From the NCBI RefSeq assembly GCF_963665245.1, contig NZ_OY762269.1:2920501-2984500 (forward strand): a DNA stretch of 64,000 nucleotides, given 5' to 3'. The stretch is from an uncultured Paludibaculum sp. (lineage in GTDB: Bacteria > Acidobacteriota > Terriglobia > Bryobacterales > Bryobacteraceae). Position 1 is the stretch's first letter, and the number at the start of each line of letters is the position of its first letter. Shown one piece after another: positions 19,222 to 27,761 of the stretch. The notes under the pieces are model-generated. The model did no database searches and had not been told where the DNA came from. It saw only the letters and a list, made by a program, of their open reading frames with translations. Made by a program: the position numbers and the translations under genes.

Positions 19222-19440
19222 ATGGAAGAGAAGTCCAAGACGCCCGAGACCCCGGCCGGCAAGGGAGGAGACGAAATCGCCCTGGAACTGATGAAATTCA
19301 TCGCTACCGCGACCGGCTATGGCCGGGGATCGCAAGCGGTGGGATTCACGGGTAAGGGTGCCAGAACGGCGGAAGAACAAGCCGATGCGCTGCTGGAGTT
19401 GTTTGAGCGGTGCAGGACCGTTGTGAAGAAGGAGAGCTAG
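19222..19440 (+). CDS. Small hypothetical protein
   Basis: 72 residues from the ATG at 19222, with AGGAG about 12 nt upstream. Charged and mostly helical (MEEKSKTPETPAGKGGDEIA at the start, then ALELMKFIATATG and a C-terminal AEEQADALLELFERC helix). No domain recognised. It diverges from the HipA-like kinase gene across 86 nt. Confidence 0.55.
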   Translation: MEEKSKTPETPAGKGGDEIALELMKFIATATGYGRGSQAVGFTGKGARTAEEQADALLELFERCRTVVKKES

Positions 19441-19459
19441 GAACCGCGGCAGAAGATCA

Positions 19460-19482
19460 GGGCGCCCCATCTGGCGGCGCCC
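19460..19482. terminator. Hairpin between convergent genes
   Basis: GGGCGCC (19460-19466) and GGCGCCC (19476-19482) form a perfect 7-bp stem with a 9-nt loop, 20 nt after the stop of the 72-residue gene and 95 nt after the histone-like gene ends on the other strand. No T-tract follows, so intrinsic termination is only possible. Confidence 0.35.
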
Positions 19483-19576
19483 CATTGAACATCAGCATTG
19501 GCTGAATTGGATTAGGTCGGATCGCCACATGGGCGGTCCTGGTTCGCTCGTGCCGTTCTTTGACGGCATCGGGAAC

Positions 19577-20326
19577 CTACTTCTTCTTGGCAGCGGCCTT
19601 CTTGGGGGCAGCGGCCTTCTTTGCGGGCGCAGCAGCCTTCTTCACGGGTGCGGCGGCCTTCTTGACGACGGCCTTCTTTGCGGGCGCAGCAGCCTTCTTC
19701 ACGGGTGCGGCAGCCTTCTTGACGACGGCCTTCTTTGCGGGTGCGGCAACCTTCTTGGCTGCGGCTTTCTTTGTTGCTGTTTTCACTGTATTTTTAGTCA
19801 CCTTTCGGACGGCGGGTTGCGCCGTAGTCTTCACGGCCGGCTTTCCGGACGCGTTCCCAACCTTGCGGACGGGAGCTTTGGACGAGGACGCCTTTTTCCG
19901 CGCGGGGCCCTGGGCTTCGGCCCTGGATGCCGTGGCGGCAGTCTTGGCCCGGCTGGTCGCAACCGCGGCCGGCTTGGCCGGCGGGGGCGGCACCGTGGGC
20001 GGCGCGGGTGGTGCCGGCGGAACCGGACGGGCGGGTGCTGGTGCACCGCCGACCCGTTTGCGGCGCGGCTCAGGCTCCGGAGACGGCACTGCGGCGGGCT
20101 CCGGCGGACGCGCGGGTTGCGGTGCCACCGGCGCGGGAGGCACGGGTACGGTGGGCCTTACGGCCGCGGGCGCGCGCCTCGGTTCAGGCTTGTCCTCTTC
20201 TAAATCGTTATCGTCGAAAGCTATGTTGCTGCGCACTTCGCCTACCGCGTCGTCGTGGAAGGCGGTGTCGAAATCTGTTTCATCGTCGTCGAACGAATCG
20301 AAGAGATGGAGGTCCCTTTGCGGCAT
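19577..20326 (-). CDS. Histone H1-like Lys/Ala-rich basic protein
   Basis: 249 residues. The first 45 are acidic (DDDETDFD, DDNDLEED), the middle (about 50-125) is proline-rich, and the last 100 are made of Lys/Ala/Pro/Val repeats like eukaryotic H1 tails. A 19-residue unit beginning AKKAVVKKAAAPV occurs twice in a row. The start has AGGAGG about 10 nt upstream. The basic tail suggests binding to DNA or RNA; the acidic head could mask it or bind a partner. No fold is recognised and the protein is probably disordered. Confidence 0.7.
   Translation of the reverse strand: MPQRDLHLFDSFDDDETDFDTAFHDDAVGEVRSNIAFDDNDLEEDKPEPRRAPAAVRPTVPVPPAPVAPQPARPPEPAAVPSPEPEPRRKRVGGAPAPARPVPPAPPAPPTVPPPPAKPAAVATSRAKTAATASRAEAQGPARKKASSSKAPVRKVGNASGKPAVKTTAQPAVRKVTKNTVKTATKKAAAKKVAAPAKKAVVKKAAAPVKKAAAPAKKAVVKKAAAPVKKAAAPAKKAAAPKKAAAKKK
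19622..19735. repeat. Two tandem 57-bp units inside the histone-like gene
   Basis: The block 19622-19678 is repeated at 19679-19735 with one visible change (GGCGGCC versus GGCAGCC). The period of 57 bp equals 19 codons, so the reading frame is kept and copy number could change without breaking the gene. Confidence 0.85.
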
Positions 20327-20436
20327 GCTTGATCAAGCCTCCTGCTTGGCCGAATCATAATCAGGATAACTTGTTTTTTAGCTTTCGCAACAGGGGGGGT
20401 GTTTGAAGAGCCTGATCAGGTGTTCCGCTACAAGGC

Positions 20437-22101
20437 TTAGCGGCTAATGGGCTTGCGCGTTTTGGACACCACGGCGACGCGTTTTGTCGTGGCTGGACGG
20501 ACCCGGGACGCGACCGATGTATAGTGGCGGCGGGCTGTGGAGCGGCCCTTGGCGGAGGTGACGTGTTTCGCTGGCTGGACCTGCGCGGAGGCCGGAATCA
20601 GCAGCATTTCGCCACTTTCCGGTGCGTCAAAGAAGGAGGAATCGAGTCTGGCGTTGGCGGCGACGATGGAGCCCGCTGCCGTCGAATAGCGGCGTGCGAT
20701 TGCGGTGAGGGTCTCCCCTTCCGCCACCCGGTGCAGTCTCCAGGAATCGCGTTTGTCTTCGGGTACGGACTCGAGTGCGGCCAGCACCACGCTGCCCTTC
20801 GACTTCGGGACGCGCACGTCGTAGTTCGCCGGCGCCAGGTTGCGCAGCAGGGAGGGATTGAGGTCGCGGATCTCGGCTACGGGCAGATCGGCCGCATCGG
20901 CAATCAGGGCGAGACTCGTGTTGCAGGTGGTCTGGACGGTATCGTATTCCATCGCCGCGTCGGGTGTCTCGGGCGTAATGCCGTAGGCCTCGGGATTCTT
21001 GGTGATGATAGCCATAGCCAGGATGGCCGGCACGTAATTCATCGTTTCGCGCGGCAGGACGCTGCGGGCGCGCAGTTCCCAGAAATCAGCGAATCCGGTG
21101 CGCTGGACGGCGCGTTCGACACAGAAAGGCCCGCAGTTGTAGGCGGCCATCGCCAGATACCAGTCACCCAATTGGGTGTACAGATCGCGCAGGTGCTTGG
21201 CCGCGGCCCGCGTGGCGCGCTCCGGATCCAGGCGGTCGTCATGCAGGGCGGAGAATTTGAGGCCATACTCCGTGCCCCGGCTCCGCATGAACTGCCACAT
21301 GCCGGCGGCGGCGACGCGGCTGACGGCGCGCGGCACGAAGCCGGACTCCGCCTGGGCCAGGCTGATCAATTCCTGCGGTACGCCTTCTTCATCGAGGATC
21401 CTGGAGATCATCGGCTTGTACTTGCCGGCATGCTTCCAGCCATAGATCATTACGCGACGGCCGCGCTCACTGGTGAAGTAGTTGATGTAGCTAAGGACGG
21501 CGTCGTTCACTGTAAGCGGTAGTTCGGAGGAAGCGGCGGAGACCTGGGCGAGCGTTTTGTCCTTCAGGCGGGGGTCGATGGGGAAGGTGCGTTCGAGAAG
21601 TTCTGGGAGGGTGGATTGGACGAATACCGGGCTCTCGGGCGATTCGCCACTGCCCAGCGACTCGATGTCATAGCGGTGAATGAGGCGAATGAGTTCCTCT
21701 GACTTCTTTTCCGCTACCGTGCGGTCTGGCGCCGATTCCGGCACCGCCAGCAGGGTCTCCAGGGCCAGGTCGAATTCGCTGCGCGCCTGATCGAACTTGC
21801 CCTCCTGAATGTAGAACTTGCCGTACTGGAAGTGCTTGTCGGCCTCGCGGACCGCCTTCTGCGAAGGCGTCAGGTTCTCGGCCGAAATTTCCTTCGGCAT
21901 CAGTAACGCCGGATGCTTCAGATTCACATAAGGGTTGGCCGCTGGTTCGGCCGGCTCTTCGGCCCGGAGGGCGGCCGAGATTCCGGCTGGCAGCAAGGCG
22001 TTGCCGTATGGACTTAATCTTGCAGGAGTTTGACCCTGGGCAGGGATCAGAGTGGCCAGGCAGGCCAGCGGGGTGAGTAGGAGATGATTGCTAAATTTCA
22101 T
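20437..22101 (-). CDS. MltD-like membrane-bound lytic transglycosylase with LysM
   Basis: 554 residues with a signal peptide ending near residue 24 (LIPAQGQ). The SLT domain (about 235-370) shows the catalytic glutamate in SLAQAESGFVPRAVS, then AAGMWQFM and AMAAYNCGP. A LysM domain near 465-510 (VAEGETLTAIARRYS) binds peptidoglycan, and the tail is basic. It cleaves the glycan strands of the cell wall with formation of anhydromuropeptides. It lies upstream of the histone-like gene on the same strand, 110 nt apart. Confidence 0.92.
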   Translation of the reverse strand: MKFSNHLLLTPLACLATLIPAQGQTPARLSPYGNALLPAGISAALRAEEPAEPAANPYVNLKHPALLMPKEISAENLTPSQKAVREADKHFQYGKFYIQEGKFDQARSEFDLALETLLAVPESAPDRTVAEKKSEELIRLIHRYDIESLGSGESPESPVFVQSTLPELLERTFPIDPRLKDKTLAQVSAASSELPLTVNDAVLSYINYFTSERGRRVMIYGWKHAGKYKPMISRILDEEGVPQELISLAQAESGFVPRAVSRVAAAGMWQFMRSRGTEYGLKFSALHDDRLDPERATRAAAKHLRDLYTQLGDWYLAMAAYNCGPFCVERAVQRTGFADFWELRARSVLPRETMNYVPAILAMAIITKNPEAYGITPETPDAAMEYDTVQTTCNTSLALIADAADLPVAEIRDLNPSLLRNLAPANYDVRVPKSKGSVVLAALESVPEDKRDSWRLHRVAEGETLTAIARRYSTAAGSIVAANARLDSSFFDAPESGEMLLIPASAQVQPAKHVTSAKGRSTARRHYTSVASRVRPATTKRVAVVSKTRKPISR

Positions 22102-22365
22102 TCCGACCTGGTCACGGACTGGAGTGTTGCGCTTACATGACTATCGAACAATTGACTCTATCTCATTAGGACATTTTGGGTCAACCGGAAACGCCCGGTG
22201 TGTCGTACTACCACAGGCCTAACCCGTAGTGTACCAAAAGCAGGGCAACCCGTTGACTGTCTTTGGGATGGGGACGATGAGGCAGCGAAGCGCCGCCGGA
22301 TGTTAAGCGGATTTTACAATCCGGAACGCACCTTCTGAGGGCTGGAAGATGGGTGGATTCCGCAG

Positions 22366-22917
22366 TCAGGCGGCGAGAGTCATTGCGAGGGAGTGAAAAA
22401 GGGCGCCCAGCGTCGAGCCGATGAGCGCGCCAGCGATCACATCGCTGAGAAAGTGCATGCCCAGCAGGATGCGCGATAGGGCGATGGAGACCGCACAGAA
22501 AAGCAATGCGAAGCGGGCCTCGGGGAAGTGCGCCATGATGGGCAGAATCACGGCGAAGGCGGTGATGGTGTGTCCGGAGGGGAAGCTGAACTGGTCGGGC
22601 GGAAGCAGTGTGGACCAGCAGTGGGGCTCCAGGGCGCAGGGCCGCCGCCGTCCGGTGGCGCGCTTCAAATAAAGAAACAGGGCAATGCCGGTCCAACAGG
22701 CCACCGCTGCCTCCAGAACCGCCCAGCGTCCTTCCACTCCGCCGAAGATCGGCAGCAGCAAGCCCAGGGCGTACCAGAGCCAACCATCGCCGCCCCGGGT
22801 GGCACAGACCATCCACAATCGGATCCAGCGGGGTGCCCGCCAGCGGTGCACACGCCGCATCAGGACGTGATCCGTGCTCTCGATCCAGGACAGAAGACCG
22901 TGGGCCAGGATGCTCAT
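22366..22917 (-). CDS. PAP2 family membrane phosphatase
   Basis: 183 residues with several hydrophobic segments. The three phosphatase motifs are present: KRATGRRRP, PSGH in FSFPSGHTITAF, and SRILLGMHFLSD. Members dephosphorylate lipid pyrophosphates such as undecaprenyl pyrophosphate or phosphatidic acid at the membrane; the substrate here is unknown. The 264 nt between its stop and the transglycosylase start holds nothing I recognise. Confidence 0.9.
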   Translation of the reverse strand: MSILAHGLLSWIESTDHVLMRRVHRWRAPRWIRLWMVCATRGGDGWLWYALGLLLPIFGGVEGRWAVLEAAVACWTGIALFLYLKRATGRRRPCALEPHCWSTLLPPDQFSFPSGHTITAFAVILPIMAHFPEARFALLFCAVSIALSRILLGMHFLSDVIAGALIGSTLGALFHSLAMTLAA

Positions 22918-23014
22918 GCCTCTTTATCTCTTGATGAGATGACAACGGCGTGAAGATTCAGCAAACGGTTCGTCAATTGTAGAGGATGGCGGGCGGAAGG
23001 TTGCCGGCAAATGG

Positions 23015-23051
23015 AAAACGCCCGTCCAGCCTTGGGCCGGAAGGGCGTTTT
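23015..23051 (-). terminator. Intrinsic terminator of the small Lys-rich gene
   Basis: AAAACGCCC (23015-23023) pairs with GGGCGTTTT (23043-23051). On the minus strand the stem ends in GGGCGTTTTCC, so a short U-run follows; it begins 29 nt after the stop at 23080. The stem is symmetric, so it could also stop plus-strand transcription. Confidence 0.65.
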
Positions 23052-23079
23052 CTGACTCCTGATGGAGGCGAGGGAAGAA

Positions 23080-23238
23080 CTACTTCTTCACGTCGTCTTT
23101 CTTCTCTTCCTTCTTCTTCTTGCCCTTCTTGGCCTTCTTTTCGGTCTTGGTGTCGTCCTTCTTATCGTCCTGAGCGAAGACGACGGTCGTGGTGAGGGCG
23201 AAGGCCGCCAGGGTCAGAGCCGCGAAAAACTTCTTCAT
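23080..23238 (-). CDS. Small exported Lys/Asp/Glu-rich protein
   Basis: 52 residues, starting at the ATG at 23238 with AAGGAG about 7 nt upstream. Residues 1-22 are a clear signal peptide (MKKFFAALTLAAFALTTTVV, cleavage after FAQ or nearby). The mature part is about 30 residues made almost only of K, D, E, G and T. Such short charged exported proteins occur widely in this phylum without known function; metal or polyanion binding is only a guess. A terminator follows the gene. Confidence 0.75.
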   Translation of the reverse strand: MKKFFAALTLAAFALTTTVVFAQDDKKDDTKTEKKAKKGKKKKEEKKDDVKK

Positions 23239-23518
23239 TGAGAGTCTCCTTATTCAATCCGGGGGGCAATGCCCGCCCTTCACTTAGCATCATGGGGCCT
23301 GCGCCGCGGTGGGAAACTCCCCTCAATAGGCTATCGGGCGTCACTAATTTCAGGGGGCCCCGCGGGGAGTGTCCGGATTCGGACGCAGGTGCCCGCTTCA
23401 TGCCGGGCGGCCGGCCGTTGCCGCCATGTCCATGTCCATGAGTAACAATCAGTTGCAGCCATGGCGGGAATGGCCGGAGGCGTGCAATCCTGAACCTAGA
23501 AGCAGCGGAGGAGCACTC

Positions 23519-24613
23519 ATGCGGATCCTGGTGGCCGACGATCAGCCGGACGTTCTGTTGGCCTTACGTTTCCTGCTGAAAGCAGAGGGATTTACGATCC
23601 AAACGGCGGATCATCCGGCGGCCATCCTGCAGGCGGTGCGGCAGACTCCACCCGACCTGGTGCTGATGGATCTCAACTACACACGGGACACCACTTCGGG
23701 GGAGGAGGGGCTGGACGCCCTCGCTCAACTCCAGCAACTGGGCCTGCGTGCGCCCATCATTGTCATGACCGCCTGGGGCAGCGTCGAGCTAGCCGTCGAG
23801 GCAATGCGCCGCGGCGCGGCCGACTTCGTCATGAAGCCCTGGGATAACGAACGGCTGCTCAATACCCTGCGCAAGCACATGGGGCAGGCGCCGGCCAGCC
23901 GCGTGACGCAGGATCTGGACTTGGCCCGGCAGGTACAGGCGCAACTACTGCCGCAGCGCCGCCCCTCTTTGAAAACGCTGGAGTATGACGGACACTGCCG
24001 CCAGGCCGGGGCTGTGGGCGGAGACTACTTCGACTTTCTGGAGTTGGCTCCGGGCCGGGTCGGACTGCTACTGGCCGACATCTCCGGCAAGGGCATCGCG
24101 GCCGCTCTGCTGATGTCGAATCTACAGGCGGCCCTGCGCAGTCTGGCCTGGCAGGCGACCCGGAATCTGCCTCTGTTGCTGCGGACCCTGAATCTGCAGT
24201 TCCTGGAATCCACGCCGCCCGAGCGCTTCGCGACGCTGTTCTTCAGCGACTACGACGACAACACGCGCACGCTGCGTTACGCCAACTGCGGGCACAATCC
24301 GCCCCTGCTGCTGCGGGCGAACGGCGACGTGGAGTGGCTGAAGGCGACGGGGCCCGTGATTGGGCTGCTGGACGTCTTTCAGCCGGAGGTGGGCGAAACG
24401 CGCCTCGCGCCCGGCGACCGCCTGATCATCTACTCCGATGGCGTGACCGATGCCCGGGGGCCCGGCGGCGACGATCTCGGCGACCTGGAATTCGCCCAGA
24501 TCGTCCGGCAGAATCCGGCGTATTCGCCGGAACAACTCACCGCTCACATCGCCGCGCTCTCACCGGGTGAGCAGTTCGACGATATGACGATGGTGCTGGC
24601 TCGCGCGGTGTAA
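23519..24613 (+). CDS. Response regulator fused to SpoIIE-type PP2C phosphatase
   Basis: 364 residues from the ATG at 23519, with GGAGGAG about 6 nt upstream. The receiver domain (1-118) has the acidic pair DD at 7-8, phosphoacceptor Asp51, Thr84 and Lys106. The PP2C domain (about 125-363) has GGDYFD at 167-172, ADISGKG, SDGVTD and FDDMT. This is the RssB/RsbU-like layout in which receiver phosphorylation controls dephosphorylation of a STAS protein. Neither the kinase nor a STAS partner is adjacent. A longer reading from 23369 lacks a ribosome site. Confidence 0.93.
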   Translation: MRILVADDQPDVLLALRFLLKAEGFTIQTADHPAAILQAVRQTPPDLVLMDLNYTRDTTSGEEGLDALAQLQQLGLRAPIIVMTAWGSVELAVEAMRRGAADFVMKPWDNERLLNTLRKHMGQAPASRVTQDLDLARQVQAQLLPQRRPSLKTLEYDGHCRQAGAVGGDYFDFLELAPGRVGLLLADISGKGIAAALLMSNLQAALRSLAWQATRNLPLLLRTLNLQFLESTPPERFATLFFSDYDDNTRTLRYANCGHNPPLLLRANGDVEWLKATGPVIGLLDVFQPEVGETRLAPGDRLIIYSDGVTDARGPGGDDLGDLEFAQIVRQNPAYSPEQLTAHIAALSPGEQFDDMTMVLARAV

Positions 24614-24664
24614 CCAAGTTACGGGCAGCGTCGCGGAGCCTTCTGCTATTCTCCACAACAGCGC

Positions 24665-25813
24665 ATGCCGATCCTCGATTTTCTGTTCTTTGATGCCGGG
24701 GGCGGGCACCGTGCCGCCGCCACCGCGCTAAAGATGGCGATGGAGCAGGAGCAGCGGCCCTGGCAGCCGCGTCTGGTGCATCTGCAGGACATCCTGGCCC
24801 CCGCCGACGTCTTCAAGAAGGTCCTGCGTATCGATCTCCAGGAAATCTACAACATGATGTTGCGGCGCGGCTGGACACTGGGCTCGGAGCAGGGGCTGCG
24901 GTTCATGCAGTGTGTCATCCGGCTCTACCACGGCACGGAAGTGAAGCTGATGCGCGAGTGGTGGCAGTTCCGGTCGAACGCCCCGGCGCCCGACGGCGTG
25001 GTCAGCGTTGTGCCGAACTTCAACCGGGCGATCTTCGAAGGACTGCAAAAGACGCTGCCCGGTACGCCCTACATCACCATCCTGACCGACATTGCCGACT
25101 TCCCGCCTGCCTTCTGGATCGAGCGTCAGCCACAGTACTTCATCTGCGGCAGTGACCGCGCCTACCGCCAGGCGCTGGACCTGGGCCACCCGAAGGCCCG
25201 TGTCTTCCAGACCTCGGGCATGATTCTGCACCCACGCTTCTATGCCCCTCTGAATGTGGATGTCGCGGCCGAGCGCGCCGCCGCCGGACTGGATCCGTCG
25301 ACGCCCACCGGCCTGGTGCTGTTTGGCGGCTATGGCACCGGCGTCATGAAGGACATCCTGCGGAAGTTGGACCAATCGGGTCAGAATGTGCAGCTCATCC
25401 TCATCGCGGGTCGTAACGAGTCGCTGAAACGGCAGTTGGAGGCGCAGCCAAGCCGCATCAGGAAGCATGTGGTCGGATTCACCAGCGAGATTCCCCGTTG
25501 GATGAACCTGGCCGATTTCTTCATCGGCAAGCCTGGTCCGGGGAGCCTGAGCGAAGCCGTGCACATGGGGCTGCCCGCCATCACCGTACGCAACGCCTGG
25601 ACCCTGCCGCAGGAGCGCTATAACGCTGAGTGGTTGAGTGAGAACAAGTTAGGGATCGTCCTGAAGAACTTCGACTCTATCGGCCAGGCCGCTTCGGAGT
25701 TGCTCACGGGAGGACGGCTGGAGGAGATGCGCGCCAATGCCGGCCGCATCCGGAATCGCGCCATCTTCGAGATCCCGGCCTTGCTCGACGACATCATGAC
25801 ACGGAGGCCCTGA
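24665..25813 (+). CDS. MurG/MGDG-synthase-like glycosyltransferase (GT28 type)
   Basis: 382 residues. The N-terminal LFFDAGGGHRAAA is the GGGH loop of MGDG synthase and diglucosyldiacylglycerol synthase families. The C-terminal half has a nucleotide-sugar site in FGGYGTG and in GKPGPGSLSEAVHMGLPAI. It is likely a peripheral membrane enzyme that adds a sugar to a lipid acceptor. It lies 51 nt after the receiver-phosphatase gene on the same strand. Confidence 0.85.
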   Translation: MPILDFLFFDAGGGHRAAATALKMAMEQEQRPWQPRLVHLQDILAPADVFKKVLRIDLQEIYNMMLRRGWTLGSEQGLRFMQCVIRLYHGTEVKLMREWWQFRSNAPAPDGVVSVVPNFNRAIFEGLQKTLPGTPYITILTDIADFPPAFWIERQPQYFICGSDRAYRQALDLGHPKARVFQTSGMILHPRFYAPLNVDVAAERAAAGLDPSTPTGLVLFGGYGTGVMKDILRKLDQSGQNVQLILIAGRNESLKRQLEAQPSRIRKHVVGFTSEIPRWMNLADFFIGKPGPGSLSEAVHMGLPAITVRNAWTLPQERYNAEWLSENKLGIVLKNFDSIGQAASELLTGGRLEEMRANAGRIRNRAIFEIPALLDDIMTRRP

Positions 25814-25834
25814 ATCCGATCTCTTCATCCTCTA

Positions 25835-25863
25835 TTGCGGTTTGCCTCAGATGGACGTATAAT
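25835..25863 (+). promoter_or_regulatory. Predicted sigma-70-type promoter
   Basis: TTGCGG (25835-25840), 17 nt, then a perfect TATAAT (25858-25863). Transcription would start near 25870, only about 10 nt before the ATG at 25880, so the mRNA would have a very short leader. Confidence 0.5.
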
Positions 25864-25879
25864 TTCGCCCCAGGTACTA

Positions 25880-26281
25880 ATGCGGCACATCCATTTTCCC
25901 TTGTGGAGCGTGCAACACCGGGAGACCGGCCTGGCTCGGGCGATTTCGGCCTGCTGGGCCGTGTTTTGGACGTGGTTCGGGTTCGCCTGCGGCGTCGCCG
26001 AATTCGCGTCCTTCACCGACGTCCTCCAACAAACCATACCTGGACTGCTCTTTTTGGGGGCCACCGTCGTCGCCTGGCGTTTCCCTCGAGAGGGCGGGGC
26101 ACTGCTCCTGGCGTTGGGCATCATCGTTTTTGGCGTCTACTGGAATCTGGCGACGCAGCAAGGTGGCGGCGCGGCCCTGCTCACGGGATCGATGCTGGCC
26201 GGACCCCCGATGCTGGCTGGCGCCCTCTTCTGCTGGGCCCCGGAGGATCAGGCGGCCGCCGCGATGGGTCCTCGACACTGA
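25880..26281 (+). CDS. Small polytopic membrane protein
   Basis: 133 residues from the ATG at 25880. Four hydrophobic segments are visible, beginning near residues 20-40 (ISACWAVFWTWFGFACGVAE) and continuing through LLFLGATVVAW, LLLALGIIVFGVYW and the glycine-rich MLAGPPMLAGALF. No catalytic motif and no recognised domain beyond a general DUF-type membrane protein. The same-strand sugar isomerase starts 17 nt after its stop. Confidence 0.7.
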   Translation: MRHIHFPLWSVQHRETGLARAISACWAVFWTWFGFACGVAEFASFTDVLQQTIPGLLFLGATVVAWRFPREGGALLLALGIIVFGVYWNLATQQGGGAALLTGSMLAGPPMLAGALFCWAPEDQAAAAMGPRH

Positions 26282-26298
26282 TAGACTGTCTAGGTTCC

Positions 26299-27225
26299 AT
26301 GCTGCGCCGATCGTTTTTCCCCTCTGCCCTAGGCACCGCTCTGGCCGCTCCGATTCTCTGGGGCCGCCATCGCATCGATCTTTCCCGCATTAGCCTGCTC
26401 ACCGATGAGGTTGGGAAGTCTCCGGCCGAGTCGATTGCCTTTGCGAAACAGTACGGAATCCAGTGGGTGGAACTGCGCGGCATTCCCGGGAAGGGCACAA
26501 CGTATGCCTTCCTGCCGGAACCCGAACTGCGCGATTTTGCCAGGACGCTGAAGGACGCCGATCTCCGAGTGTCGTTCCTCAACACGCCGATGCTCAAGTT
26601 CGGCCTGCCCGGAACGGAGCCCAGGCGGCGCCGCCCGGAGACTGCCGAAGAGAAGACCAAGCGGCAGGATCGGGAGAAAAAGTCGTTTGACGACCGGCTG
26701 GCCGCGCTGGACAAGGCCATCCTGGCTGCCCACATCCTGGGCGTGAAGGGCATCCGCGTCTTTGCGTTTTCGCGAGTTGAGGAGCCCGAGACGGTACTAC
26801 CCAAGGTCGCCGAAGTGCTGACCGAAATGGCCAAGGTGGCTGAAAAGCAGGGCGTTCAATTGTTGATAGAGAACGAGGCTTCCTGCAATGTGGGCACCTC
26901 GGCCGAGCTGAGGCGCATCTGCGAACTGGTACCCTCGAAGTCCTTTGGTGTCAATTGGGACCCGGTGAATGCCATGTCGCTCAAAGAGACGCCGTGGCCG
27001 GATGGGTACAAGCTGCTGCCCCATAAGCGCGTGCACAACGTGCAGATGAAGGCGCGGGCGCTCGTCATCGGGCCGGAATTCCTCGATTGGAAGGCGATCT
27101 ACAATCAGCTGGACTCTGATGGCTATGCGGGCAAAGTGGGGCTGGAAACCCACGTCTTCGACGGTACGCTCATCGAGAAAGCGCATCTTTCGATGAAGAA
27201 GATCCAGGAGTTGGTCAAGGCGTGA
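26299..27225 (+). CDS. Tat-exported sugar phosphate isomerase/epimerase-like TIM barrel
   Basis: 308 residues from the ATG at 26299. The N-terminus MLRRSFFPSALGTALAAP is a twin-arginine-type signal (RRSFF). The rest is a xylose-isomerase-like (AP endonuclease 2) barrel with metal-binding candidates in LLIENEASCN, FGVNWDPVNA and GLETHVFDG. Exported members are common in Acidobacteriota and Planctomycetes and are thought to act on sugars or inositols; the substrate here is unknown. It follows the membrane protein gene closely, and its stop overlaps the next gene by 4 nt. Confidence 0.85.
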   Translation: MLRRSFFPSALGTALAAPILWGRHRIDLSRISLLTDEVGKSPAESIAFAKQYGIQWVELRGIPGKGTTYAFLPEPELRDFARTLKDADLRVSFLNTPMLKFGLPGTEPRRRRPETAEEKTKRQDREKKSFDDRLAALDKAILAAHILGVKGIRVFAFSRVEEPETVLPKVAEVLTEMAKVAEKQGVQLLIENEASCNVGTSAELRRICELVPSKSFGVNWDPVNAMSLKETPWPDGYKLLPHKRVHNVQMKARALVIGPEFLDWKAIYNQLDSDGYAGKVGLETHVFDGTLIEKAHLSMKKIQELVKA

Positions 27226-27737
27226 CCAAGCCGCCATCGCTGCCGCCTCTGGTTCGCAACCTGCTGCTTGGGCTGCTGTCCGTCATCGTCCTGGCTGGCG
27301 TGGTGCTGCTGCTGAACCGCGGTTCGCAGGTTCGCCTGGAAGGTTCGATTTTGAAGGTGCGCGTCGTCCCCACTGACGACAATGCCTGCTTGGCGGTGGT
27401 GGACTTCCGTGTGAAGAATCCATCCTCGACGCTGTTCCAGGTGAAGGAGCTCCGGATTGTGGCCACTGGCGCGGATGGCGCTCCGATTGAGGGCCAGACA
27501 GTGCCGCAGATGGATCTTGATCGAGTCCTGGCCTATCACAAGATCGCGGGCGAACGCTTCACGCCAGTGCTGAAGGAACGCGATCGCCTGCGGCCCGGCG
27601 CCACGGAAGACCGCACGGCGGCCGCTGGGTTTGCCCTTTCCGAGAAGGCATTCGGGGCTCGCAAAGGCCTGGTCCTGAAGATTCAGGACGCCGACGGGGT
27701 GACCACGGAGTTTGGCGACGTCCCGCCGAAACCATAG
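27222..27737 (+). CDS. Single-pass membrane protein with exported domain, function unknown
   Basis: 171 residues from a GTG at 27222 that overlaps the upstream stop (GTGA), indicating translational coupling. Residues 11-31 form one transmembrane helix (LVRNLLLGLLSVIVLAGVVL). The remaining 140 residues look like an exported beta-rich domain (VRVVPTDDNACLAVVDFRVK, then LRIVATGADGAPIEG). No family recognised. Confidence 0.75.
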   Translation: MTKPPSLPPLVRNLLLGLLSVIVLAGVVLLLNRGSQVRLEGSILKVRVVPTDDNACLAVVDFRVKNPSSTLFQVKELRIVATGADGAPIEGQTVPQMDLDRVLAYHKIAGERFTPVLKERDRLRPGATEDRTAAAGFALSEKAFGARKGLVLKIQDADGVTTEFGDVPPKP

Positions 27738-27761
27738 TCTTTCTCAATCGCCGGAGAACGG

